Below are positions 36,746 through 45,999 of a stretch of DNA of 64,000 nt, in pieces (position 1 is the stretch's first letter; every line of letters begins with the position of its first letter). The notes under the pieces were generated by a model. That model was not told where the DNA came from and searched no databases. It was given only the letters and a program-made list of their open reading frames with translations. Source of the stretch: Streptomyces sp. CNQ085 (GTDB lineage Bacteria; Actinomycetota; Actinomycetes; Streptomycetales; Streptomycetaceae); assembly GCF_022614595.1 (NCBI RefSeq), contig NZ_JAJFAU010000003.1:1-64000 (forward strand), given 5' to 3'. The translations under genes and the position numbers were made by a program.

Positions 36746-38010
36746 GCGGATGCACTCCTTCGGTCGGTGGGGTGTCCGGCGCCACGCCGTAGCACGAGCG
36801 CCGCGTTCGATCCCATGAGCCCCCGGCTGAGGACCAGGGCGGTGAGCAACTCCGCGGAGCGAGCCCGGCCGGCCACCAGATCCAGGTCATGGCAGACGTC
36901 GAAGATGTTGGGGGTGGGGGGCACCAGGCCGTGCTCCATGGCGAGCACGGCCGCCGCGGCGTCCAGCACCGGCGCCCCGCAGTAGGCACGTCCGGTCCCC
37001 GACTTCGGTGCGGTGACGGGCACGCGCCGGCCGTGCGGGCCCAGGGCGTCGGTGATCGCCAGGGCCTCGGCCCGGTCGGCCTCGGCCGTGCCGAGGGCGT
37101 CGGCGAACACGACGTCGACCTCCTCGGGCGCGCAGCCCGCCTCCGCCAGCGCGGCACTGATCGCCCGGGCCAGCCCCTCCCGGGAGCACTCCCAGCGGGA
37201 CGCCCCGGTGAAGGTGGCGGCGTGGCCGGCCACCACGGCCCGGGGCTCGGCCCCGCGGTCGAGGGCCGTGCCCTCCTCCTCCAGTACGAGCATCGCCCCG
37301 CCCTCGGCGGGCACGAAGCCGCGTGCGTCGGCGGTGAAGGGGCGGTAGGCGCGCCCTGGATCCTCCTCGGTGCTGAGCTCGGGATAGCCCAGCTGGCAGA
37401 CCATCGAGTACGGGGCCAGCGGCGCCTCGGCCGCCCCGGCGACGACGGTGTCGGCGCCGCGCGCCACGGCGCGGGCGGCGTGCGCCAGGGCGTCCAGACC
37501 GCCCGACTCGTCGGCGGCCACCACGCCGCAGGGACCCTTGAAGCCGCCGCGGATGGAGATCTGGCCGGTGCTGGCCGCGTAGAACCAGGCGATGGACTGG
37601 TACGGGCCGACGTGGCGCGAGCCCCGCCCCCACAGTATCTGCAGCTCGCGCTGCCCGAACTCACCACCGCCGGAGCCCGCGGCGGTGACCACTCCCACCG
37701 AGTAGGGTGAGCCGACATCGGCCCGGCCGAACCGGGCGTCCTCCAGGGCGAGCGTGGTGGCGGCCATGGCGAAGTGGGTGAACCGGTCGGTCTGGACGAG
37801 GTGGCTGCCCTCGATCACGGCCGCCGGGTCGAAGCCGCGGACCTCGCCCGCGACCTTCAGCGGCAGATGGCCGCAGCCCTCCCGGGAGACCCGGTCCAGA
37901 AGGCTGTGGCCCTCCGCGGCCGACTTCCAGAAGGCATCCGCGCCGATCCCACCCGGTGACACGACTCCGATGCCGGTGACGACCGCGCGCCGGGCGCCTG
38001 ACGGGTTCAT
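36742..38010 (-). CDS. Chain length factor, KS-beta (whiE ORFIV-like)
   Basis: A 422-residue ketosynthase homologue without the active-site cysteine: where KS-alpha has TGCTSGLDA this protein has [11 protein letters not shown]. It pairs with KS-alpha and sets chain length, about 24 carbons in the spore-pigment family. Other motifs are [19 protein letters not shown] and [19 protein letters not shown]. It overlaps KS-alpha by 4 bp. Confidence 0.92.
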
Positions 38011-39275
38011 GATGTCCTCCTGCCCGGCCCGCTCAACACCACCGCGGACTGGAAGCCGCCGAAGCCGCTGCCGACCGACAGCACGTTCCGCAGCCTCCGC
38101 TCACGTGCCGCGCGCGGCACGTAGTCCAGGTCGCACTCGGGGTCCGGGGTCTCGTAGTTCGCGGTGGGCGGCACCACCTGGCGGTCCAGGGCCTGGACGC
38201 AGGCGGCGACCTCGATGGAGCCGATGGCGCCCAGCGAGTGGCCCATCATGGACTTGATCGAGCTCATGGGCGTGTCGTAGGCGTGGGCGCCTAGGGAGCG
38301 CTTGACCGCCGAGGTCTCGTGGCGGTCGTTCTGCCGGGTGCCCGAGCCGTGCGCGTTGACGTAGTCGATGTCCGAGCCGTTCAGGCGTGCGTGGTCCAGG
38401 GCGGTGTCGATCGCCCGCGTCATCTCCAGGCCCTCGCTGGTCAGACCGGTCATGTGGTAGGCGTTGCCGTAGGTGGCGTAGCCGGTGATCTCGCAGTACA
38501 AGCGGGCGCCGCGGGCCCGGGCGTGCTCCAGTTCCTCCAGGACCAGCACCGCGCCGCCCTCTCCCATGACGAAGCCGTCGCGGTCGGCGTCGAACGGCCG
38601 GGACGCGTGCGCGGGGTCGTCGTTGTTGGGGGAGGTGGCCTTGATGGCGTCGAAACAGGCCATGCTGATCGGTGAGATGGGGGAGTCGGCCGCGCCGGCG
38701 AGACAGACGTCCATGCGGCCCTCCTCGATGGCGTGGAAGGCGTAGCCGAGGGCGTCCAGTCCGGAGGTGCAGCCGGTGGAGACGGTCTGCACCGGGCCGC
38801 GGGCGCCGAACTCCTCGGCGACCGCCGAGGCGAGCGTGCTGGGCGAGAACGCGCGGTGCAGGTGCGCACCGGCCTGCCGGTGGTCGACGTCCCAGCGGGA
38901 ACCCCGCTCGCTGACCAGGACGTAGTCGTGCTCCAGACGGGTGGTGCCGCCGACCGCGGTGCCCAGACTGACACCCATGCGCCAGGGGTTCTCGCGCTCC
39001 GTCTCCAGGCCGGCGTCGCCGACCGCCTCGGCCGCGGCGACCAGCGCGAACTGTACGTAGCGGTCGCAGCGTTCGGTCTGCTCCACCGTCAGGCCGTGCG
39101 CCCGTGGATCGAAGTCGCACTCCGCGGCGATCCGTGAGCGCAGGCCGGCGGGGTCGAAGAGAGTGATGCCCCGGGTCGCGGTGCGGCCGTTCGCCAGGAG
39201 GTCCCAGAAGGCCTCGACGCCGATCCCGCCCGGTGCCACCACGCCCAGCCCGGTGACGGCCACGCGTCGCGTCAC
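38007..39275 (-). CDS. Type II PKS ketosynthase, KS-alpha (whiE ORFIII-like)
   Basis: A 422-residue condensing enzyme. The nucleophile is Cys169 in [18 protein letters not shown]; the histidines are in [15 protein letters not shown] and [12 protein letters not shown]. It condenses malonyl-ACP units with KS-beta. It overlaps the cupin gene upstream by 4 bp and KS-beta downstream by 4 bp, so the core is translated as a unit. Confidence 0.94.
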   Translation of the reverse strand: MTRRVAVTGLGVVAPGGIGVEAFWDLLANGRTATRGITLFDPAGLRSRIAAECDFDPRAHGLTVEQTERCDRYVQFALVAAAEAVGDAGLETERENPWRMGVSLGTAVGGTTRLEHDYVLVSERGSRWDVDHRQAGAHLHRAFSPSTLASAVAEEFGARGPVQTVSTGCTSGLDALGYAFHAIEEGRMDVCLAGAADSPISPISMACFDAIKATSPNNDDPAHASRPFDADRDGFVMGEGGAVLVLEELEHARARGARLYCEITGYATYGNAYHMTGLTSEGLEMTRAIDTALDHARLNGSDIDYVNAHGSGTRQNDRHETSAVKRSLGAHAYDTPMSSIKSMMGHSLGAIGSIEVAACVQALDRQVVPPTANYETPDPECDLDYVPRAARERRLRNVLSVGSGFGGFQSAVVLSGPGRRTS

Positions 39276-39688
39276 GAGGACACTCCGGCCGGCTGGGCGT
39301 CCGGGGTCTCCTCGGTGTCGACGTGCCCGAGTTCCGGCCTGGGGGCCAGCGGCCCCAGATGGAAGACGAGGCGGGCCTCGGTGTCGCCGACGTTGCGGAA
39401 CCGGTGCCGCATGTACGCGGGGATCATCAGCCCCTGGTCGGGGGCGAGGGGGTGGGGATCCCCGTCCAGGTCCACCTCGAGGCGGCCGCTGACGACGTAC
39501 ACGAACTCCTCGGAGTACGGGTGGTAGTGCTCGCCGATGCGGTCGCCGGGCTCCACGATGGCCAGGCCCATGAAGCCGCTGGTGGAGCCGACGGTGGTGG
39601 GGGTGAGCATGGCGCGCAGGTCGCCTCCGCGCCTGCGGTTGGGCGCGGTCTCGGACAGGCCGACGATGCGTGGGGGCTGCTGGGTCAT
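39272..39688 (-). CDS. Cupin polyketide-cluster protein (whiE ORFII-like)
   Basis: A 138-residue single cupin barrel: [59 protein letters not shown]. The metal site is of the H-x-H...E...H type (HYHPYSEE and MRHRF). Its chemical role in pigment formation is unresolved; a cyclase or oxygenase role is possible. It begins 75 bp after the first gene of the operon. Confidence 0.88.
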   Translation of the reverse strand: MTQQPPRIVGLSETAPNRRRGGDLRAMLTPTTVGSTSGFMGLAIVEPGDRIGEHYHPYSEEFVYVVSGRLEVDLDGDPHPLAPDQGLMIPAYMRHRFRNVGDTEARLVFHLGPLAPRPELGHVDTEETPDAQPAGVSS

Positions 39689-39763
39689 GGTCGTTCGCTC
39701 CGTGGGGGTGGGGAGGGACGGGCGGTGTGCGTGCGGGACCGGCCGACGCCGCGGTCGGCGGGA

Positions 39764-40909
39764 TCAGGAGTACGGTGCTCTGCGGTCGGTGAGGAGACGC
39801 ATGCCGGTGTGCGCCAGTAGACGCAGAAGGCCGCGTTCGTCCGCCGGAGTCTCTTCGAGGCCGAGTGCCTCGAGGTCGAGCAGGCCGGCGGCCTCGGTGA
39901 GGGCGCCTGGTTCACCGAGGCCGAGAACCCGGGCGGGAACAGAGTCCGGTTCGGCCTCCACCTCGACCATTCGTACGACGATGTCGTCGCGCTGGAAGAC
40001 GGTGACGGCGCGGACCGGGTCGTGCGGGCTGTTCGCGGCCCTCTCCTCGTCCCGGGCGATCAGCCGTGCCAGGTCCGTGCCGCGGCCTCCCCGGGCCGGG
40101 TAGTACAGGGCGTGCCGCCGAGCCCCGGACGACCCCGGCCCGCCGGAGGCGGTTCGGTGCACGGCGGGCATCGCCGCGCGGGTGAGGAAGATCCGTGCGG
40201 ACTGCGGGTCGCCGAGGTCCCGTTCCCGTTCCAGGTGGGAGGCGAGGGCCTCCTCGACCGCACGGACCTCGGGCCGGCCGATGGCGTGCCCGAGCGCGGC
40301 CGACAGGTCGCCTCGCACCTCGACGATCTGCACAACCCGGTTGCCGTGCACGAACACCGAGGTGCGCAGCAGCCGGGTTGCTTCGTCCACTCCGGGCTCG
40401 GGCGGAGCGAAGCCGGACAGGATCTCCGCGACCTTGGACTCGCTGCCGGGCCGGACGGTGTAGGTCAGGGCGTGGTGCACCGTGCCGTCGCCCAGGCGGA
40501 CGGGCGGCCGTGACCGGTACCCGCCCGGAGCTGTCGTGGCGCGTCCGCCGCCGCGGGTCTCCCTGAGGATGCCGAAACGCAGCGGCCGCATGGTGCGGAC
40601 GCAGGTGCGCAGTGGCCTGACCGTCTCCAGGTGCTCCTCGCTGTTCACCCAGGCGAGGAAGGGGGGCGCGCTCTCCCACTCGCTGGTGATGAGCCACTGG
40701 GACGGGTCCTCGATGGACTGGCAGAGCTGGTCGCTGATGTGGCCGGGCACGGAGGCCACCTGGGCGCACATGCGCTCGTAGGCGTCGAGGAAGCGCTGCT
40801 GGGCTCCCTCCTGAAGGTCCACCAGCAGGACGGCCCGGAGCCGGGAGCCGTCGAACACCGACTGGGAGACACGGCCCGACACCTGGGGCTCGCGACCCGA
40901 GACCGTCAT
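39764..40909 (-). CDS. SchA/CurD-like protein (whiE ORFI-like)
   Basis: About 381 residues from ATG 40909 (an upstream ATG at 40975 lacks a ribosome site). Two to three repeats of a ferredoxin-like (dimeric alpha+beta barrel) unit are visible: [40 protein letters not shown] and [39 protein letters not shown]. It is the first gene of the leftward whiE operon. The reaction is unknown. The family is confined to spore-pigment and similar clusters. Confidence 0.88.
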   Translation of the reverse strand: MTVSGREPQVSGRVSQSVFDGSRLRAVLLVDLQEGAQQRFLDAYERMCAQVASVPGHISDQLCQSIEDPSQWLITSEWESAPPFLAWVNSEEHLETVRPLRTCVRTMRPLRFGILRETRGGGRATTAPGGYRSRPPVRLGDGTVHHALTYTVRPGSESKVAEILSGFAPPEPGVDEATRLLRTSVFVHGNRVVQIVEVRGDLSAALGHAIGRPEVRAVEEALASHLERERDLGDPQSARIFLTRAAMPAVHRTASGGPGSSGARRHALYYPARGGRGTDLARLIARDEERAANSPHDPVRAVTVFQRDDIVVRMVEVEAEPDSVPARVLGLGEPGALTEAAGLLDLEALGLEETPADERGLLRLLAHTGMRLLTDRRAPYS

Positions 40910-41127
40910 CCTGTGAACCTTTCCGTTGGCGAATGGATGGACCACCGAGGACGTTGACTCGGCGTCAGTCTTCATGACAACTGATCATGTGACGCTCTTT
41001 CCGGACGCGCAAACCGTCAGAATCAACCGGGTGAAGAGCGAGCGAAAGAGACACTCTGGTGGCATTCATAAGTGTCTCGGGCGTGCGTGCGCGCGTCCCG
41101 GTGAAACCAATGTGCTGGAGGAAAGAG
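40910..41127. promoter_or_regulatory. Divergent whiE promoter region with inverted repeat
   Basis: This region must hold promoters for both the pigment operon and the FAD hydroxylase gene. It contains a perfect 8-bp inverted repeat, GAGACACT (41048-41055) and AGTGTCTC (41071-41078), with a 15-nt spacer, plus an AT-rich stretch TCATGACAACTGATCATGTG (40971-40990). In S. coelicolor the equivalent region is under developmental control; the binding protein here is not known. Confidence 0.6.
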
Positions 41128-42765
41128 ATGAACGAAGAAGCCGATCACAGGACCCCCGTTCTCGTCGTCGGCGGCTCCCTGGTGGGCCTGTCCGCCTCGC
41201 TGTTCCTCGGCCGCCTCGGCGTGCGGCACACCCTGGTCGAACGGCACGCGGGGACCTCGACCCACCCACGGGGGCGCGGCAACAACGTGCGGACGATGGA
41301 ACTGTTCCGGGTGGCGGGCGTCGAGCCGGGGATCAAGGAGGCGGCGTCCGTCCTGTCCGGCAACCACGGGATCCTCCAGACCCCCTCGCTGACCGGGGAC
41401 GAGGGCCGGTGGCTCTTCCAGGAGATCGACCCGGGCGGCGTGCTCGCCCGCGTCAGCCCCAGCGCCTGGTGCCTGTGCAGCCAGAACGACCTGGAGCCGG
41501 TCCTGCTGGAGCGCGCCCGCGAACTCGGCGGCGACCTGCGGTTCTCCACCGAGCTGATGACGTTCGAGCCGGACCCGGACGGGGTCACGGCCGTGGTCAA
41601 GAGCAGGGAGACCGGGGAGCACACCACCATCCGTGCCGACTACCTCGTCGCCGCGGACGGCCCGCGCAGCCCGGTGCGCGAGAATCTCGGCATCGGCCAC
41701 AGCGGCCCCGGGGAGCTGTTCCACAACGTGAGCGTCACCTTCCGCTCCCAGGGGCTCGCCGGGGTGGTGGGCGACCGGCGCTTCGTCATGTGCTACCTGA
41801 CCGGTCCGGAGGCGGACGGGGCCCTGCTGCCGGTCGACAACCGGGAGCACTGGGTCTTCCACATGCCCTGGCACCCCGAGAACGGCGAGACCCTGGAGGA
41901 GTTCACCGACGAGCGGTGCGCCGAGCACATCCGCCGCGCGGTCGGCGTGTCCGGGATCGACGTGGAGATCACCGGAAGGGCGCCGTGGCACGCGGCGGAA
42001 CGGGTGGCCCTGCGCTACGGTGCCGGCCGCGTCCTCCTGACCGGCGACTCGGCCCACGAGATGTCCCCCACCGGCGCGTTCGGCTCCAACACCGGTATCC
42101 AGGACGCGCACAACCTGGCCTGGAAGCTGGCCGCCGTGCTCGGGGGCTGGGCGGGGCCGGGCCTGCTGGAGACCTACGACGCCGAGCGCCGCCCGGTCGC
42201 GCAGGCCACCGCCGCCCGCGCCTCGGCGCGTTCCGCGGAGCACAAGCACCCCGGCTACACTCCCGCTCCCGGAGCGGAGGGCCGCGGTCCGCAGGGTGGC
42301 ATCCTCGCCGTGTCCGTCGGATACCGCTACCCGCGGGGCGCCGTCGTGGGCGCCGACCCCGAGGCGCCGCCCGTCCCCGGAGACCTGCGGCTGACGGGCG
42401 AGCCGGGCAGCCGGGCGCCCCATATGTGGCTCAGCCGCGCCGGGGAGCGGATCTCGACCCTGGACCTGTACGAGCGGTCCCTGGTCCTGATCACCGGAGC
42501 CGGTGCGGCGGGGTGGTACGGGGCGGCCGGCCGGGTCGCCGAGAAGCTTTCCGTACCACTGGAGCCGTACCGGATCGGCTCCGGGCCGGACGCCGACCTC
42601 CTGCCCGAGGACGGCGCGGACTGGGCGCGCGTCCACGGGACGGAGCCGGACGGCGCGGTGCTGGTACGCCCCGACGGGTTCGTGGCGTGGCGTTCGGCCG
42701 GGCCGGTCCCGGATCCGGAGGAGGTGCTGTGTCGGGCCGTCTCATCGGTGCTGGCACTGGACTGA
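41128..42765 (+). CDS. FAD-dependent aromatic hydroxylase (whiE ORFVIII-like)
   Basis: A 545-residue flavoprotein monooxygenase of the PheA/TfdB type that hydroxylates the polyketide using NAD(P)H and O2. The FAD fold starts VLVVGGSLVGLSASLFLGRL; the GD motif is LLTGDSAHEMSPTGAFGSNT followed by GIQDAHNLAWKLA. A thioredoxin-like C-terminal domain runs to residue 545 (RAPHMWLSRAGERISTLDLY). GGAGG lies 6 nt before ATG 41128. It is divergent from the pigment operon as in the classical cluster. Confidence 0.92.
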   Translation: MNEEADHRTPVLVVGGSLVGLSASLFLGRLGVRHTLVERHAGTSTHPRGRGNNVRTMELFRVAGVEPGIKEAASVLSGNHGILQTPSLTGDEGRWLFQEIDPGGVLARVSPSAWCLCSQNDLEPVLLERARELGGDLRFSTELMTFEPDPDGVTAVVKSRETGEHTTIRADYLVAADGPRSPVRENLGIGHSGPGELFHNVSVTFRSQGLAGVVGDRRFVMCYLTGPEADGALLPVDNREHWVFHMPWHPENGETLEEFTDERCAEHIRRAVGVSGIDVEITGRAPWHAAERVALRYGAGRVLLTGDSAHEMSPTGAFGSNTGIQDAHNLAWKLAAVLGGWAGPGLLETYDAERRPVAQATAARASARSAEHKHPGYTPAPGAEGRGPQGGILAVSVGYRYPRGAVVGADPEAPPVPGDLRLTGEPGSRAPHMWLSRAGERISTLDLYERSLVLITGAGAAGWYGAAGRVAEKLSVPLEPYRIGSGPDADLLPEDGADWARVHGTEPDGAVLVRPDGFVAWRSAGPVPDPEEVLCRAVSSVLALD

Positions 42766-43205
42766 CGGCCACCCGGCCACCCGGCCACCCGGCCGCCGGG
42801 CCGGCCCGGCGGGTGGAAGCAGGCGGTGGCGGCCTTGCCGCCCGCGCAGGGACGGGCCTCCCACTCGTCCGACAGCGCGTCGACGAGGAACATGCCGCGC
42901 CCCGACATCCGCTCGGCGCTGGGCGGATGGGGCGCGGGGAGGTCGGCGGAGGAGTCGCGCACGCTCACGTGCAGGCAGCGGTCGTCCCACGTCAGCACCA
43001 ACTGGGCGGCGCTGTGCGTGTGCACGTGTGCGTTGGTCACCAGCTCCGAGACGGTCAGCAGCACCGCGTCCACCGTCTCCGGAGCCGACTCCGTCCAACC
43101 CAGCGATTCCAGGTGGCTGCGCGCCCACTTCCGCGCGGCCTTCACCCCACTGGCCACCGGCAGTGACCGCGCCCACCCCACGGCCCGCAGCGACGACTCG
43201 CACAC
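42327..43205 (-). CDS. RsbW-like anti-sigma factor kinase (ATP-binding), with anomalous tail
   Basis: A GHKL ATPase domain fills the first 130 residues: AARKWARSHLESLGWTESAP, LLTVSELVTNAHVHTHSAAQ, CLHVSVRDSSADLPAPHPPS, RGMFLVDALSDEWEARPCAG. The N-box (ELVTNA) and G2 box (GRGMFLVDAL) are present. Such proteins bind a sigma factor and phosphorylate a STAS antagonist. Normal family members end there. This frame continues 160 more codons with no homology, through an 8-bp repeat tract and across the 3' end of the convergent hydroxylase gene (439-bp overlap). The true stop has probably been lost by frameshift. Confidence 0.72.
   Translation of the reverse strand: MCESSLRAVGWARSLPVASGVKAARKWARSHLESLGWTESAPETVDAVLLTVSELVTNAHVHTHSAAQLVLTWDDRCLHVSVRDSSADLPAPHPPSAERMSGRGMFLVDALSDEWEARPCAGGKAATACFHPPGRPGGRVAGWPGGRQSSASTDETARHSTSSGSGTGPAERHATNPSGRTSTAPSGSVPWTRAQSAPSSGRRSASGPEPIRYGSSGTESFSATRPAAPYHPAAPAPVIRTRDRSYRSRVEIRSPARLSHIWGARLPGSPVSRRSPGTGGASGSAPTTAPRG
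42767..42794. repeat. 8-bp tandem repeat GGCCACCC, three and a half copies
   Basis: Three full GGCCACCC units (42767-42790) plus GGCC lie just past the hydroxylase stop and inside the tail of the RsbW-like frame. Because the unit is 8 bp, gain or loss of one copy changes the reading frame of the kinase tail. Confidence 0.85.
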
Positions 43206-43357
43206 GACGCTCCACCTCCCTGCTCACCGCGGAGCTTCTACCCCCGGTGGGCCGGTACATGGCGCGGCGTCCGCGACACCGGAGGGAGGTGGCCGGTCCG
43301 CGTCCGTGGTCCGGAGGCGATGGCATGCCGCGTGACGCCGAGGGGCACGAGCCCTCC

Positions 43358-44270
43358 ATGCGTTTGGCGGTTGTGGACGTGGGGTCCAAGACGGTGCGGC
43401 TCGTGGTGGCTGACTGCGGCGGTGATATACCGCTGCCGGTGCACACGGCCAAGCGGCGGCTGAGGCTGGCCGAGTACGTGGAGCCGGACGGACGGCTCGG
43501 CGAGCGGGCGGTGGACGCCGTGGTGGCCGCGGTCGCCGAGGTGAGGGAGGAGTCCGCCCGCTGGGGGTGGAGCGGCAGCCTTTTGCCTTTGCCACCGCGG
43601 TCATCCGGGACGCGCCCAACCGTCACCAGGTGCTGGAGGCCGTTCACGGCGGGACCGGGGTGCCCTTGTACGTCATGTCGGGCGTGATGGAGGGGGGGAG
43701 TTGTCCTTCCTGGCGGCCCGGCAGTGGATGGGCTGGCAGGCGGGACCGATGGTGCTGCTGGACCTCGGCGGCGGCTCGCTGGAGGTGGCCTTCGGCCGGG
43801 ACACGACGCCCGGCTTCGTGGCCTGCCTTCCGCTGAGGGCGGGGCGGATGACGCGCGAGTACTTCGGGGAGGCGGACCCTCCGCCGGCCGGCGCGATCAG
43901 GGAACTGAGACGCCGTGTGCGCCATGAACTGCGGGATGCGGCGGTCCGGATCCACTGGGAGCGTCCCCGTACCGCCGTGGCCGTCTCACGTACCTTTCAG
44001 CAGTTGGCCCGCCTGTGCGGAGCCCCTCCCGGGAAACTGGGGCCCTTCGTCACATGTCGTGCCGAGCGCGGGGCTCTCAAGGCGGCGGCTGGCCGCCCTG
44101 CCCGCGGCCGCCCGCGCGGAACTGCCCGGCATCTCCGCCGCCCGAGCCCGGCAGTCCCTGGCCGGGGCCGTGATAGCGCACACGGCCATGCGGTGCATGG
44201 AGATAGAGGGCGTCACGCTCTCTCCGTAGGGGCTGCGCGAGGGCGTCATGCTCAGGCAGATCCGGGAGCA
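43358..44270 (+). pseudogene. Ppx/GppA phosphatase, multiply frameshifted
   Basis: Pieces of an exopolyphosphatase/pppGpp phosphatase follow in order but in different frames: MRLAVVDVGSKTVRLVVADC; FAFATAVIRDAPNRHQVLEA, VHGGTGVPLYVMSG; LSFLAARQWMGWQAGPMVLL-type text with DLGGGSLEVAFG; FQQLARLCGAPPGKLGP; AELPGISAARARQSLAGAVI. A TAG stands where the family has Trp (TLSP-W-ALREG). At least three frameshifts and one stop exclude function. An intact member would be about 310 residues and would degrade polyphosphate or (p)ppGpp. Confidence 0.75.
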
Positions 44271-44461
44271 GGCCCCGATGTGGCACGAGGCCCCGGCGGA
44301 CATCGGCCGGACGGATTCCGTCCGGCGCGGCGTCGGCGCCCTGACCCGCTCTCCGTCTGCCGACCGCGGCCGGTCCGGCGAACGGGTGGTCAGGAACGTC
44401 GCGGTCGGGGAGGGCTGAGCGGACGCCCTTCGAAGCGGTGTCCGGCGGGGTTCGCGGAACA

Positions 44462-45111
44462 GGCGGCTCGCAATCATCGTCGGTCTCGCCCGCTGCATCG
44501 CCATGGTCATCATCTGGAACGACCTGGCCTGCGGCGACCGCGAGGCCGCCGCCGTCCTGGTCGCGCTGAACTCCGTCTTCCAGGTCCTGGCCTTCGGCCT
44601 GCTGGGCTGGTTCTACCTCGACCTGCTGGCCGGCTATCTCACCCGCCGCATCGGCGAACAGAGGATGGGCCGCACCGCCTACGAGCAGAAGTTCCTGCCG
44701 CGCATCGGCCCCTGGGCCCTGTACGGACTGCTGTTCACCATCGTGATCCTCTTCGCCCTCCAGGGAAAGACCATCACCTCCCAGCCGCTGGACGTCGCCC
44801 GCATCGCACTGCCACTGCTGATCTACTTCGCACTCATGTTCTTCGGCACCTTCGCCCTCGGCAAGGCCATCGGCCTGGCCTACGAGCGCACCACCACCCT
44901 GGCCTTCACCGCCGCCGGCAACAACTTCGAACTGGCCATCGCCGTGGCCATCGCCACCTTCGGCGTCACCTCCGGCCAGGCCCTGGCCGGCGTCGTCGGC
45001 CCCCTCATCGAGGTCCCCGTCCTCATCGCCCTGGTCTACGTCGCCCTCGTCCAGCGCAAGAGGTTCGGCGCCCGGCAGCCCGCTCCCGTCGTGCGGGACA
45101 CGGGGGTGTGA
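44462..45111 (+). pseudogene. Acr3 arsenite efflux transporter, N-terminally truncated
   Basis: In-frame homology starts at about 44462 ([20 protein letters not shown]) and includes [20 protein letters not shown], the conserved Acr3 cysteine region, then several intact helices ([55 protein letters not shown]). About the first 120 residues, with three or so helices, are missing: the upstream DNA belongs to the Ppx/GppA remnant. Translation from ATG 44503 (202 residues) could occur but the product lacks part of the transport fold. Confidence 0.75.
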
Positions 45112-45154
45112 GGCCCGGCGCGCCCCTCCCCGTTCCCGGAGCGGCGCGCGTCCG

Positions 45155-45189
45155 CCGCGCCCGGACCGAGGCCGCCGGTCCGGGCGCGG
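45155..45189 (+). terminator. Terminator after the Acr3 remnant
   Basis: Perfect 13-bp arms CCGCGCCCGGACC (45155-45167) and complement (45177-45189) around a 9-nt loop. Confidence 0.75.
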
Positions 45190-45278
45190 CCAGGACCCCG
45201 GGAAGTGGTGAGAGGCTGGAGGAAGAGGACGAATGGAAGCGCGCAGCCACCGCCGACGAACACATGGAGGAGGTCGCC

Positions 45279-45623
45279 GTGGCACCCGAGCAGCAACCCG
45301 CCGCACGGGCACACCGTCCGACCCTGGCCGTCACCGAGACCGGGCGCGGCCGCGCCGTGCTCGCCTTCCCGGGCCGGCTGGACGCCGGCGCACTCGGTGA
45401 GCTGGAAGAGAGGCTCGTCGACCCGCGACTGCTCGGTGCCCACGAGGTGGTGCTGGAGATGGGCGGTCTCGACCACCTCGACCTGGCATGCGCCTACGCC
45501 CTGCTCCGTGCGTCCACCGAGCGGCCGGGGACGGCTGTGCTGACCGTACGCGGAGCAGGCCGCTCCGTTCGGCGGACCCTGCACAGCGTCGGCCTGGACG
45601 CGGTCGCGGTGATCGAGGAGTGA
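45279..45623 (+). CDS. STAS-domain anti-sigma factor antagonist-like protein
   Basis: About 114 residues. GTG 45279 has a GGAGGAGG site at 5-nt spacing. The STAS fold is visible: VTETGRGRAVLAFPGRLDAG, LGELEERLVDPRLLGAHEVV, LEMGGLDHLDLACAYALLRA, VRRTLHSVGLDAVAVIEE. The usual phosphorylatable Ser is replaced: the loop reads LDHLDLACAYAL, with Asp before Leu-Ala-Cys, so it may not be regulated by phosphorylation. Partners could be the RsbW-like and PP2C proteins of this window; that is an inference. Confidence 0.75.
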   Translation: MAPEQQPAARAHRPTLAVTETGRGRAVLAFPGRLDAGALGELEERLVDPRLLGAHEVVLEMGGLDHLDLACAYALLRASTERPGTAVLTVRGAGRSVRRTLHSVGLDAVAVIEE

Positions 45624-45999
45624 CGGCGGGTGCCCCGCCCGGATGTGCCCCGGCCCCGTCCCTCCCCCGGCGCGGGCGGAACCGCCGATCTTTACGGGAC
45701 TGCCGGCGGGCGCTACCGGCGGCCCCGCCGGCCGTCCCCGACCCCTCCGCCTCGGCGACCGCGGGCCCCTCGGAAGCGGTACCCGCTGGGCCGTCGGCGG
45801 TGCCGGCCGGAAAGACCTTCTCCTGGCCGGACAGTTCTCCGGCGCCGTGCCGGGAGCCTCCCTCCGCCCGCCGCAGGGCGGGGACCACGATCACTCCGGC
45901 CACTAGAGTCCGCCGCGCACGCCCGACGCCCGTCGCCCGTCACCGCCCCGACCGGTGGCGGGCGACGGGCGTGCGCGGCGGGCGTCACCTCCGGCCGGA
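45624..45999. other. Intergenic region between convergent genes
   Basis: No gene recognised. The right end contains a large bidirectional hairpin listed separately. Confidence 0.5.
45911..45981. terminator. Large bidirectional terminator hairpin
   Basis: Long GC-rich arms beginning CGCCGCGCACGCCCG at 45911 and ending in the complementary CGGGCGTGCGCGGCG at 45980, with minor mismatches, enclose a short loop near 45946-45952. It serves the convergent STAS and threonine dehydratase genes. Confidence 0.75.

Noticed and set aside
40926-43166. Long plus-strand frame overlapping the FAD hydroxylase
   Set aside because: Arg/Pro-rich shadow frame; the hydroxylase frame has clear FAD motifs and a proper ribosome site.
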